DNA of 23,665 bases from assembly GCA_023389315.1 (NCBI GenBank), contig JAEWEQ010000093.1:1-23665 (forward strand), read 5' to 3'. Shown piece after piece: positions 6,841-14,459 of this stretch; the first letter of the stretch is position 1; each line of letters opens with the position of its first letter. The notes under the pieces were generated by a model. That model did no database searches, had not been told where the DNA came from, and worked only from the letters and a program-made list of their open reading frames with translations. This DNA comes from Actinomycetes bacterium. GTDB lineage: Bacteria; Actinomycetota; Actinomycetes; Actinomycetales; Actinomycetaceae. Both the position numbers and the translations under genes were made by a program.

Positions 6841-8531
6841 CCCCGGCAAACTTTCCTGACCCGCAAAGGATCGACCCGTCCTCGTTATCATCCGCCGTTT
6901 TGGACCACATCGTGCAGGCTCGCCGCCAACATCTGCCCGGTATCGCCGCCCTGCTGGAAGGCGTGGAGGACCATGATCTGGGGGTTTCAACCCGCAGCCT
7001 CTACCAGGCGCTGGGAGGGGGTCAGCGCGGGTGCGGGCATTTCATAATGGAATGTAAATCGGCTTCCCCCTCGCTGGGGAAGATACGCGACCCGTTCGCC
7101 CCGGCGGCTATCGCCACCGTTTACAACCGCTACGCCAGTGCCATTTCGGTGCTGTGTGAGCCGCAGTTCTTCGGTGGCAGTTACGACCATTTGGCCACGG
7201 TGGCAGCCAGTACGCACCTGCCGGTGCTGTGTAAGGATTTCATCATCGACCCGGTGCAGGTGCGGGCGGCGCGTTATTTCGGGGCGGATGCGATTTTGCT
7301 GATGCTCTCGGTGCTAGATGACGACCAGTACCGGCAGTTGGCGGCACTGGCTGCGGCCCTGGGGCTGGACGTCCTTACCGAGGTGTCCACCGAAAGCGAG
7401 CTTCGCCGCGCACGCGAACTGGGGGCGCGGATCGTGGGGATTAATAACCGCAACTTACGTGATTTAAGTATCGACACCGACCGCACTCGCCAATATGCTC
7501 CCGCTCTGCCCGAGGACGTGGTGGTGGTTAGCGAATCGGGCATCAAAACTAACCGCGACGTCACTTCGCTGGGCCCGCTGGTGAGTGGTTTCCTGGTTGG
7601 CTCGGCGCTGATGGGTCAGGCTGATTTGGACGGGGCCTGTCGGCAGCTGGTGTTCGGCAACGTTAAGGTGTGCGGGTTGCGCACGCCCGCGCAAGCGCAG
7701 CTGGCGGCCGCCTGCGGGGCGAGTTTCGGCGGGGTTATTTTGGCACCCACTTCCCCGCGCCGAGTGAATGCCGAGCAGGCGCTTGAGATTATCGGTGCCG
7801 CTCCCACGCTGGCTTGGGTGGCGGTGGTAACTACCACCGCCCCGGGCGAGATCGCCCGCCAAGTCCTGCCGTTGTTGGGGACTCTTGCGGCGGTGCAGAT
7901 CCACGCGCCCGCCCTCTGCGCCGAGGACGGGGCGTTCGACTTGCAAAAACAGTTGCGCTGGATAGAGCAGGTGCGCCGCGCGCTGGGCTCGGGCGAGCCG
8001 TCGAACACCGTTGCGCCCAGGCAAACACCGCAAACCTGGCTGGGCCTTAACGCCCAGCGTACCACCGACCGCGAAGCGGCCGCCGCGCTGTGCCAGCAGG
8101 TGCGCATCGTGCTGGATTCAGGCAGCGGCGGCACTGGCACCACCTTCGACTGGGACGGTATCCCAGCTTCCGCCAGGCCCCACATCCTGCTGGCCGGCGG
8201 CATTGGCCCCGATAACGTGCAGGCCGCGCGGGCCCAGGGAACTTGGGGGTTGGATCTGAACTCCCGCCTGGAGTTCACCCACGACCAGCACAAGGACGCC
8301 CACCGGGTGCGGGCAGTGTTCCAAAACCTGCGCGACCACCGCGCTAGGGCAGACCAGATTCCGGAGCCGAATGCGCCGCAGTTCTACGCCCCGGCAGCAA
8401 CGGCCCCCGCGGGTGCGCTGGCCCCCGTTTCACCCCAGCCCGGGCCAACCTTATCCCGCGAATTCCCCACAGACGCATCGCCCACAGACGCAGCTCCCGC
8501 AACCGAAACGCCAGTAAAGGACCCGAAATGA
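6837..8531 (+). CDS. trpC: Bifunctional indole-3-glycerol phosphate synthase / phosphoribosylanthranilate isomerase
   Basis: Two fused TIM barrels catalysing consecutive steps; the product is indole-3-glycerol phosphate for TrpA. Synthase half about 1-272: MECKSASPS (71-79), LCKDF (131-135, catalytic Lys133), INNRNL (202-207) and SESGI (232-236). Isomerase half about 273-502: KVCGLRT with catalytic Cys279, general acid Asp427 in VLDSGSGGTG (426-434), LLAGGIGPDN (451-460) and GLDLNSRLE. The TrpC-TrpF fusion is the enteric and coryneform arrangement; most other actinobacteria keep trpC and trpF apart. Odd: a tail of about 62 residues (503-564) rich in Pro, Ala and Thr, which E. coli TrpCF lacks and which is probably disordered. 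The gene overlaps trpD and trpB by 4 nt each. Confidence 0.96.
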   Translation: MTPANFPDPQRIDPSSLSSAVLDHIVQARRQHLPGIAALLEGVEDHDLGVSTRSLYQALGGGQRGCGHFIMECKSASPSLGKIRDPFAPAAIATVYNRYASAISVLCEPQFFGGSYDHLATVAASTHLPVLCKDFIIDPVQVRAARYFGADAILLMLSVLDDDQYRQLAALAAALGLDVLTEVSTESELRRARELGARIVGINNRNLRDLSIDTDRTRQYAPALPEDVVVVSESGIKTNRDVTSLGPLVSGFLVGSALMGQADLDGACRQLVFGNVKVCGLRTPAQAQLAAACGASFGGVILAPTSPRRVNAEQALEIIGAAPTLAWVAVVTTTAPGEIARQVLPLLGTLAAVQIHAPALCAEDGAFDLQKQLRWIEQVRRALGSGEPSNTVAPRQTPQTWLGLNAQRTTDREAAAALCQQVRIVLDSGSGGTGTTFDWDGIPASARPHILLAGGIGPDNVQAARAQGTWGLDLNSRLEFTHDQHKDAHRVRAVFQNLRDHRARADQIPEPNAPQFYAPAATAPAGALAPVSPQPGPTLSREFPTDASPTDAAPATETPVKDPK

Positions 8532-9811
8532 CTTCCCATATCGACTCTGATCAGCCTCGCGAAACTCTACTACCAGCTTATTTCGGTGAGTTCGGCGGAC
8601 AGTACGTGCCTGAAATCCTGCTCCCCGCCCTCGACCAGCTGGAAGCCGAATTCGTGCGCGCACAAAACGACCCCGACTTCCAAGCCGAACTGCGTGACCT
8701 GCTCAGCGAGTACCTGGGGCGGCCCACTGCCCTCACCAAGTGCCGCAACCTCCCGTTGGGCCGCGACGGCAAGGTGCGCGAGGACGTGGAAATCTACCTG
8801 AAACGAGAGGACCTGGTCCACGGGGGCGCACATAAAACTAACCAAGTCTTGGGGCAAGCACTGTTGGCAAAACGCATGGGCAAGACCCGCATTATTGCTG
8901 AAACCGGGGCTGGCCAGCACGGCACTGCCACCGCCCTCGCTTGTGCGCTGCTAGGGCTGGAATGCACCATCTACATGGGTACCCTGGACGTGCAACGCCA
9001 ACAGCCCAACGTCTACCGTATGCGCCTAATGGGAGCGAACGTGGTGGGCGTGGACACCGGGTCGGGTACCCTCAAGGACGCCGTAAACGAAGCGCTGCGG
9101 GACTGGAGCGCCACCTTTGACCGCTCCCACTACCTGCTGGGCACCGCCGCCGGTCCCCATCCTTTCCCCACTATCGTGCGCGAGTTTCACCGCGTGATAT
9201 CCACCGAAGCTAAACGCCAGATGCTTGACCAAGTCGGGCAACTTCCGGATGAAGTGATCGCCTGCGTTGGGGGTGGCTCCAATGCGATTGGGATTTTCGC
9301 TGACTTCATTGACCAGTCCCAGGTCGCCCTAACCGGGGTTGAGCCCGCGGGTGAGGGAATGGAGACTGGGCGGCACGGCGCTCCCATTAACGCCGGGCAA
9401 ATCGGTGTGCTGCACGGCGCCCGCTCTTACCTGATGCGCACCGCGGAGGGGCAGGTGAGCGAGTCTCACTCCATTTCCGCGGGGCTTGACTACCCCGGCG
9501 TGGGGCCTCAGCACGCCCACCTGCACGCCACTGGAGGCGCAAAATACGTCGCCATCAGTGACGATGAAGCCCTCGCCGCCTTCGTGCTGCTCAGCCGCAA
9601 GGAAGGCATCATCCCCGCTTTAGAGTCCTCCCACGCCCTGGCGTACGCCCTCAAACGAGCTGCCGACGCGCCGGCGGGAACGAAGCTGCTGGTGTCGTTG
9701 TCAGGACGCGGCGACAAGGACGTGGACCACGTGCGCGCCCGCCTGGGTCAGACCGGGGATGAGTACGGGCAAACCCTGATTGAAAAACTCTACCCCGGGA
9801 TGGAGAAGTGA
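8528..9811 (+). CDS. trpB: Tryptophan synthase beta chain
   Basis: PLP enzyme that condenses indole with serine to give tryptophan; works as an alpha2-beta2 complex with TrpA, indole passing through an internal tunnel. 427 residues, slightly longer than E. coli (397). Seen: FGEFGGQYVPE (20-30), LKREDLVHGGAHKTNQ with the PLP-lysine Lys103, AETGAGQHG (121-129) holding the catalytic Glu, GGGSNAIG (245-252) for the PLP phosphate, GLDYPGVGPQHA and the C-terminal SGRGDKD. It is a TrpB1-type (TrpA-dependent) enzyme by motif wording and operon position. The ATG overlaps the trpC stop by 4 nt. Confidence 0.97.
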   Translation: MTSHIDSDQPRETLLPAYFGEFGGQYVPEILLPALDQLEAEFVRAQNDPDFQAELRDLLSEYLGRPTALTKCRNLPLGRDGKVREDVEIYLKREDLVHGGAHKTNQVLGQALLAKRMGKTRIIAETGAGQHGTATALACALLGLECTIYMGTLDVQRQQPNVYRMRLMGANVVGVDTGSGTLKDAVNEALRDWSATFDRSHYLLGTAAGPHPFPTIVREFHRVISTEAKRQMLDQVGQLPDEVIACVGGGSNAIGIFADFIDQSQVALTGVEPAGEGMETGRHGAPINAGQIGVLHGARSYLMRTAEGQVSESHSISAGLDYPGVGPQHAHLHATGGAKYVAISDDEALAAFVLLSRKEGIIPALESSHALAYALKRAADAPAGTKLLVSLSGRGDKDVDHVRARLGQTGDEYGQTLIEKLYPGMEK

Positions 9812-9813
9812 CC

Positions 9814-10650
9814 ATGGATCGCTATCAAGACTTGTTTCAAGCCCTAAAGCAGCGTCGCGAGGGTGCGCTGGTGCCGTTCTTCATGCTGGAAGACCCCAAC
9901 TATGAGGCCAGTTTGACGCTGATTGAGGCCGCCATCGAAGCGGGGGCGGATGCTTTAGAGCTGGGGGTGGCGTTTTCCGACCCGGTGGCGGACGGCCCGG
10001 TGATCCAGCGCGCCCACCTGCGGGCCCAAAACAGTGGAGCCACCTTTGCCTCCTCCCTGCGGTTGGTGGCGCAGATACGCGCCAAATACCCGGCAATCCC
10101 GATTGGGATGCTGATCTACGCCAACGTGCCTTTCGCCCTCGGTCTGGATAATTTCTACTCCCAACTGGCGGCTGCCGGGGTGGATTCGGTGCTGCTACCC
10201 GACGTGCCCGTGCGCGAAGCCGCGCCCTTTTGGGAAGCGGCCCGGTCCGCTGGGGTTTCCCAAGTTTTCATTGCTCCTCCGGGGGCGGAGGCCGCGCAGT
10301 TGCGGCGCATTGGGCAAGCCAGTGGTGGGTACGTTTACTTGGTGTCGCGCGCCGGCGTCACCGGGACGGAGAGTAAGGCCGCGTTGGATCACATCCGCTC
10401 CACCGCCGCCCAGTTGGCTAGTTTTGATGCGCCGCCGGCCCTGGTGGGGTTTGGGATTTCTTCCGCCGAGGACGTGGCGGCCGTGATCGCGGCCGGCGCG
10501 GGTGGCGCGATTTGCGGCAGTGCGATTGTGAGATTGATCGAATCCGCTGCGGAAGCGGGAGGGGCGAAGGCAGTCGAAATCGGCAATATTGCTGGTGAAG
10601 TGAAGGATTTCGTGGCGAGTTTGAAAGCAGGCACCCGCCGGCGCGAGTAG
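9814..10650 (+). CDS. trpA: Tryptophan synthase alpha chain
   Basis: Cleaves indole-3-glycerol phosphate to indole and glyceraldehyde 3-phosphate and passes indole to TrpB. Start choice: a GTG at 9808 overlaps the trpB stop, but the ATG at 9814 gives MDRYQDLF, aligning with the MERYESLF start of E. coli TrpA, and puts the catalytic Glu and Asp at exactly 49 and 60, the enteric numbering. GGAG at 9802-9805 is 8 nt before this ATG. 278 residues. Seen: ALELGVAFSDPVADGP (47-62) with both catalytic acids, GVDSVLLPDVPV, SRAGVTGTES and GFGISSAEDV. Last gene of the operon; two hairpins follow. Confidence 0.95.
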   Translation: MDRYQDLFQALKQRREGALVPFFMLEDPNYEASLTLIEAAIEAGADALELGVAFSDPVADGPVIQRAHLRAQNSGATFASSLRLVAQIRAKYPAIPIGMLIYANVPFALGLDNFYSQLAAAGVDSVLLPDVPVREAAPFWEAARSAGVSQVFIAPPGAEAAQLRRIGQASGGYVYLVSRAGVTGTESKAALDHIRSTAAQLASFDAPPALVGFGISSAEDVAAVIAAGAGGAICGSAIVRLIESAAEAGGAKAVEIGNIAGEVKDFVASLKAGTRRRE

Positions 10651-10663
10651 CACCGGCAAGTTG

Positions 10664-10706
10664 CGTTAGTTAGCAAACCTAACTCACGTTTCGAGGGTGC
10701 GAAACG
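10664..10706 (+). terminator. Two overlapping hairpins after trpA
   Basis: Hairpin A: AGTTAG (10668-10673) with CTAACT (10679-10684), loop CAAAC, extended by CGT/ACG beyond a mismatch and followed by TTT. Hairpin B: CGTTTCG (10687-10693) with CGAAACG (10700-10706), loop AGGGTG. They share bases 10687-10688, so A in its extended form and B compete. Neither has a long T-run. Position, 13 nt after the trpA stop, makes operon termination or 3' end protection likely. Confidence 0.45.
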
Positions 10707-10880
10707 ATTCCCTAGCGATATCTCTAACCATCACGGCTTCGCGTTTTTCACGTGCGGCCGTGTTGGCGTCCTACAGCGACGTTTCTTCAGCGACCTGGCT
10801 AGTGGCGTCAATGCTGGATGGGTACGGCCCCATGCGTCCGTCACAAATCTCCATCCGCGAGCGCACTTCCCCGCCGGTGT
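10684..10880 (-). pseudogene. Possible short gene remnant between pncA and trpA, unrecognised
   Basis: On the minus strand, just after the pncA stop, one frame reads VRSRMEICDGRMGPYPSSID and on to ETSL before a TAG at 10773-10771. After that TAG the same frame continues for 28 more residues (start DANTAAREKREAV) to a TGA at 10686-10684. The composition is charged and balanced, and third positions are GC-rich, as in real genes here. The opposite strand carries a serine-rich reading that looks like a shadow. I recognise no family. It may be a decayed gene, or chance. Confidence 0.25.
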
Positions 10881-11453
10881 TCAGATGGTAGCAACCACCT
10901 GGGCGCCGGCTTCTTCTAACGCCTTTAACGCCCCTTCCGCACCTTCAGCATTGACCGCGGCCGTCAAGCCGGTGATCACTCGCACCGCAAATCCCGCTGC
11001 CAGCGCGTCACGGGCGGACGCGCGCACGCAGTAGTCAGTGGCGATACCAACCACGTCAAGGTCCTCCACCCCACGCTCGCGCAGCAGCTTCGCTAAGGAC
11101 TGACCGTCCTCGCTGCGCCCTTCGAATGCGGAGTACGCCGGCTCTCCCATCCCTTTGAAAACTTCCACGTCGATGGCACCGATATCCAAGTTCGGGTGGT
11201 ATTGGGCGCCTTCGGTCCCAGCCAAACAGTGCACCGGCCAGGTGTTCACAAAATCGGGTTCGTCGGCGAAGTGCCCGCCGTTGTCCTCCCCCGGGTTATG
11301 CCAGTCACGCGAGGCCACCACCAGGTCGTAGCCGTTATCATCGCGCTGGAGCAGTTCGCTTATGTCCGCAGCGACTTGGCTGCCGCCGGCGCAGGCGAGG
11401 GCACCGCCCTCGGTGAAGTCACGTTGCACATCAACAATCAGTAAAGCTCGCAT
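10881..11453 (-). CDS. pncA: Nicotinamidase (pyrazinamidase), isochorismatase-like hydrolase
   Basis: Hydrolyses nicotinamide to nicotinate in NAD salvage; enzymes of this kind also activate pyrazinamide. 190 residues, typical. Seen: Asp8 in IVDVQRDF, Lys100 in VFKGMG and Cys142 in ATDYCV, the catalytic triad; SRDWHNP with Asp50 and His52, His61 and WPVHC with His75 as metal ligands. The order and spacing match M. tuberculosis PncA (D8, D49, H51, H57, H71, K96, C138). There is no Shine-Dalgarno sequence; TACACT lies exactly 6 nt before the ATG, so translation is probably leaderless from its own promoter. It lies 99 nt downstream of smpB on the same strand. Confidence 0.93.
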   Translation of the reverse strand: MRALLIVDVQRDFTEGGALACAGGSQVAADISELLQRDDNGYDLVVASRDWHNPGEDNGGHFADEPDFVNTWPVHCLAGTEGAQYHPNLDIGAIDVEVFKGMGEPAYSAFEGRSEDGQSLAKLLRERGVEDLDVVGIATDYCVRASARDALAAGFAVRVITGLTAAVNAEGAEGALKALEEAGAQVVATI

Positions 11454-11459
11454 GTGCCC

Positions 11460-11465
11460 AGTGTA
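11460..11465 (-). promoter_or_regulatory. -10 box TACACT for leaderless pncA
   Basis: On the minus strand TACACT is followed by GGGCAC and then the pncA ATG. TAnnnT plus 6 nt fits a transcription start on the start codon. No clear -35 is visible 16-18 nt upstream. Confidence 0.5.
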
Positions 11466-11552
11466 GAGGGAACCGCCCGCAGCCGCCGCGTTATAGCGAT
11501 CTGGCCGGCCACCCCGGGCTTGAACCCGCAGGCGATTATTTTACGAGGACGT

Positions 11553-12080
11553 TCAGCGCACCTGGCGTTTAGTGAAGGCCCGCATCGCCCGCTGGGCTTC
11601 GCGGTTGTCTTGGGCTTCACGCAGCGACTGGCGTTTATCCCATTCCTGCTTACCTTTGCCCAATCCGATCAGCAGCTTCGCGCGCCCACCCAGGAAATAC
11701 AGCTCCAGGGGGACGATGGTGTAGCCCTTGGCTTGGGATTTTTGCGCAAACTTGGTGATCTCGTCGCGGTGCATCAGCAGCTTGCGTTTGCGGGTGGGGG
11801 CGTGATTGGTCCAGGTCCCTTGGGAGTATTCGGGAATATTGGCTTGCCGCAGCCAGGCTTCCCCGTCGAAGATCTCTACCCATGCTTCTGACAGGGAGGC
11901 GCGTCCCATGCGCAGTGCTTTCACCTCGGTGCCGGTCAACACCAAGCCTGCTTCCAAGGTGTCTTCAATGAAGTAGTCGTGCTTGGCGCGCCGGTTTCGC
12001 GCAACGGTCTTATGCGCGTCAGCATTTTCTTTGGCCTTTTGCGCCGCTGTTGGCTTATCTGCTTTCCATGGCTTCGCCAT
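11553..12080 (-). CDS. smpB: SsrA-binding protein SmpB (trans-translation)
   Basis: Binds tmRNA and brings it to stalled ribosomes, in place of a codon-anticodon pair. The ATG at 12080 (MAKPWKADKP, 175 residues) is preferred over the in-frame TTG six bases upstream because GGAGGG lies about 7 nt before it. Seen: a basic N-terminal extension, NRRAKHDYFIEDTLEAGLVL, GTEVKALRMGRASL, EAWLRQANIPEY, HAPTRKRKLLMHRDEI, GYTIVPLELYF, AKLLIGLGKGKQEWDKRQ and the basic C-terminal tail that becomes ordered at the decoding centre. The N-terminal extension is somewhat longer than in E. coli, as is common in actinobacteria. It is downstream of ftsEX and the M23 gene. The ssrA gene is not seen in this window. 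Confidence 0.96.
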   Translation of the reverse strand: MAKPWKADKPTAAQKAKENADAHKTVARNRRAKHDYFIEDTLEAGLVLTGTEVKALRMGRASLSEAWVEIFDGEAWLRQANIPEYSQGTWTNHAPTRKRKLLMHRDEITKFAQKSQAKGYTIVPLELYFLGGRAKLLIGLGKGKQEWDKRQSLREAQDNREAQRAMRAFTKRQVR

Positions 12081-12112
12081 TTTCAACCCTCCCCTACTTC
12101 ACTGGTCACCGG

Positions 12113-12135
12113 GCACGCCAATTTATCGGGCGTGC
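12113..12135. other. Hairpin between the M23 peptidase gene and smpB
   Basis: GCACGCC (12113-12119) and GGCGTGC (12129-12135) form a perfect 7-bp stem with a 9-nt AT-rich loop. On the gene (minus) strand no T-run follows, so it is more likely an mRNA processing, stabilising or attenuating structure than a full terminator. It sits about 35 nt after the peptidase stop and before the smpB ribosome site. Confidence 0.45.
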
Positions 12136-12169
12136 TTAACTACTTTACTGTATGGACGCAGCTGTGCGC

Positions 12170-13465
12170 CTACATGTAAGCCATGGCGTCAACGTGCTGG
12201 CCGTTGACAATGAATTCGTAGTGCAGGTGACAGCCGGTGGATGAACCGGTGGTGCCAACCAGGCCAATGGTTTGCCCGACGCTGACTTCTTGCCCCACAT
12301 AAACCGTCTGTGCCGACAGGTGCATGTAAACCGTTTGGTAGGAGTCCCCACCTACGATGCCGTAGTTCAAAGACACGTAATTGCCTGCACCGCCGTTATA
12401 GTTCACGTCTGTGACCACGCCGTTAGCAGTGGCAAGCGCTGGGGTGCCGCAGGGTGCCCCGAGGTCGGTACCGGCGTGCAGAATCATGGATCCATAGATT
12501 GGGTGGTAGCGATACCCAAAGGGAGAAGTCACCGGGTACCACGAGGGCAGGGGGTAAGCCCAGCGTCCGGAGGTGCTGACACCTCCGCCGCCATCACCGC
12601 CGGAGTCCGCTACCGGCGGAGCAGGCTGGTAACTGGTCTGCCGGCGCCGGTTTTCTTCATCAATGCGGGCGATATTGTCACGGGCTTCTTGCAGTTCCGC
12701 GTTAGTCTTTTCTAACTGTTTCTTAGCTTCCCCTCGGGAAGCTTCCGCAGCGGAAGCTCGCACCGCTTCGGTCTGCTCCAGTTTTTCCAGCTGAGCGAGT
12801 TTGCCAGACGCCACGGAAGCTTTCTCGGCCGCCACCTGTTGGGTGAGGGCTGCCTCGTCATAGAGCTCCCCCACTCGCTTGGTTAAGGCCTTTTGCCGGG
12901 AGGACTGGTTCCGCTCTAACGCCAGCGCCTCGCGGGCACTTTCCAGAGCTTGGTTTTGCGCACGAGCCATTGCCTGCGCAGTGGCGGTGCGGTCACTAAT
13001 GTCCGCGGTGGTTTCTGAAGTCAACGCCAGCAGCATGGGCGAACCGCTGTCACCTGAGCGGTAGAGCTCACGCGCCAAGCCGGCGATATCTTCCCCAAAC
13101 TTCTCGGCGTTCGAACTGGATTCAGCAACCTTACCTTCGATGCGTTTCAACTCCGCTTTGGTTAGTTCCAAGCGGTCGGAAACTTGCTGCAGGTTCCTTT
13201 GCGCGGCAGCTTTTTCAGCTTCCGCTACCTGTAGTTCACCGCGGGCGCCCGGCAGTTTACTGCGCACGTCATCGAGGCTGCGGTAAACCTCTTTCAAAGA
13301 TTCATCGAGGCCAGCAATTTGTTCTTCTAGGGCAGCGCTTTCCTGTTCGGCTCGTTCCTTCTCAGCTACCCAGTCGTCGCGGTCAGCCCAGCTAGGGACG
13401 GTGGTAAAGGTCAGCACGAGGGTCAGTAACGCGCTCCCGGTGAGGAAACGGGTACTTCTTCTCAT
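12170..13465 (-). CDS. Secreted coiled-coil M23 (LytM) endopeptidase, likely FtsEX partner
   Basis: Peptidoglycan cross-bridge or stem endopeptidase of the EnvC/NlpD plan. The ATG at 13465 is chosen because AGGAGG ends 5 nt upstream; a GTG two codons earlier overlaps that site. 431 residues. Seen: signal peptide 1-27 (MRRSTRFLTG, hydrophobic core, PSWA before DRDD); a long Glu/Ala/Lys heptad coiled coil about 30-272; a Gly/Ser/Pro linker about 273-300; LytM domain about 301-431 with HAGTD (His330, Asp334), YMHL (His382) and HLHYE (His413, His415). All zinc ligands are present, so the enzyme should be active, unlike the degenerate EnvC. It follows ftsX by 75 nt. FtsEX is known to activate coiled-coil hydrolases or their activators at the septum in several phyla; pairing with this protein is inferred from position and architecture. 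Confidence 0.92.
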   Translation of the reverse strand: MRRSTRFLTGSALLTLVLTFTTVPSWADRDDWVAEKERAEQESAALEEQIAGLDESLKEVYRSLDDVRSKLPGARGELQVAEAEKAAAQRNLQQVSDRLELTKAELKRIEGKVAESSSNAEKFGEDIAGLARELYRSGDSGSPMLLALTSETTADISDRTATAQAMARAQNQALESAREALALERNQSSRQKALTKRVGELYDEAALTQQVAAEKASVASGKLAQLEKLEQTEAVRASAAEASRGEAKKQLEKTNAELQEARDNIARIDEENRRRQTSYQPAPPVADSGGDGGGGVSTSGRWAYPLPSWYPVTSPFGYRYHPIYGSMILHAGTDLGAPCGTPALATANGVVTDVNYNGGAGNYVSLNYGIVGGDSYQTVYMHLSAQTVYVGQEVSVGQTIGLVGTTGSSTGCHLHYEFIVNGQHVDAMAYM

Positions 13466-13540
13466 CTTCACCTCCTAGTAACCTGGCTCAATTAAACCTT
13501 AACGATAGTTCAGAATTTGGGACGATATCCCTAAGGCGTG

Positions 13541-14458
13541 TCACACTTTGGTGTACTTCGCCAGCGAAACACCCGAGGCGATCGCTGCCAACCCAATGGC
13601 GGCCAAAATCAGCAGGGGCGAGACGATCAGGAGCTCGCGGGTACCAACGAAGTGAGTCCACTGGAAGGCTTGGCCCAACCAGTTGCCCACCACCAGGTGC
13701 ACCCCGGCCCACAGCGTCCCCACTGCCAAGAGCGCTCCCAGCAAGGCCGCGATAGCACCCTCAATCATGAAGGGCAGTTGGATGGTGAGGGAAGAAGCAC
13801 CCACATAACGCATGATGGTGGTTTCTTTCTCACGCGACATCGCGGAAAGGCGAATCGTAGTGGTAATGAGTAGCACCGCCGCGATGGTCATGACGCCCGC
13901 TAACCCCAGGGCCAACAGCTTGGCTTTGTCGATGAGTTGGAATAGCGGCTCAACAATTTCGCGTTGGTCCTTAACTTCTGCCACGCCCTCGGCCCCGGTG
14001 AACTCCTCAGCAATGAAACGATACTGCTCAGGATCAACCAGTTTCACCCGGAAGGAAACTTGCAGCGAGTCCGGCTGAGTCCACTTGGTTAGGGACTTAT
14101 TCGGGTAGAGGCGCTGCATGTTTTCATACGCCTCTTCCTTGGATTCCTGGTGGAAATCCTTCACGTAAGCCGACATCGGCGGGGAGGACAATTTGTCGGC
14201 CACCGCTTTAATCTGCGCATCGGTGGCTTCAGTGAGGTTACACGAGGCCACGTAGTCATTCTTGGCGCACATGAAAATCGTGACTTCGATCTTGTCGTAC
14301 CACTGGTCTTTCATGTTCGCCACTTGCATTTGCGCGAGGGCGGAGAAGCCTACGAAAAGTAGTGACACGAAGGTCACCAACACCACCGACACTGCCATCG
14401 CTTTATTGCGCGACAGGCCCTTACCTACTTCGGAAAGAACAAAACGAGCTTTCATCAT
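13541..14458 (-). CDS. ftsX: Cell division permease FtsX
   Basis: Membrane half of the FtsEX complex, which transmits ATP hydrolysis by FtsE to periplasmic or extracellular wall hydrolases. Tandem ATGs at 14458 and 14455 give MMKARFVLSEV; both are served by AAGGG, and the more upstream in-frame start (14524) lies inside ftsE and is rejected. 305 residues. Seen: TM1 about 22-46; an extracellular domain about 47-180 with two cysteines ten residues apart (CAKNDYVASC) that could form a disulfide, as in mycobacterial FtsX; then three C-terminal helices around RLSAMSREKETTIMRYVGAS, the cytoplasmic coupling segment, and LPFMIEGAIAALLGALLA. The first ATG begins 1 nt after the ftsE stop. Confidence 0.95.
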   Translation of the reverse strand: MMKARFVLSEVGKGLSRNKAMAVSVVLVTFVSLLFVGFSALAQMQVANMKDQWYDKIEVTIFMCAKNDYVASCNLTEATDAQIKAVADKLSSPPMSAYVKDFHQESKEEAYENMQRLYPNKSLTKWTQPDSLQVSFRVKLVDPEQYRFIAEEFTGAEGVAEVKDQREIVEPLFQLIDKAKLLALGLAGVMTIAAVLLITTTIRLSAMSREKETTIMRYVGASSLTIQLPFMIEGAIAALLGALLAVGTLWAGVHLVVGNWLGQAFQWTHFVGTRELLIVSPLLILAAIGLAAIASGVSLAKYTKV

Positions 14459-14459
14459 C

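Noticed and set aside
7616..8293. Long minus-strand ORFs opposite trpC (225 codons, and 189 codons at 7464-8033)
   Set aside because: Shadows of the TrpC-TrpF fusion in GC-rich DNA; the + frame carries all catalytic motifs.
10697..10891. 64-codon + ORF after trpA
   Set aside because: Serine-rich composition, a start inside a hairpin and no ribosome site; the opposite strand reads more like a protein.
11520..11545. T-arm-like GGGTTCAAGCCC on the minus strand downstream of smpB, as a tRNA or tmRNA 3' end
   Set aside because: The flanking bases do not give a 5-bp T stem, no acceptor or anticodon stem pairs around it, and no tmRNA tag ORF is visible.
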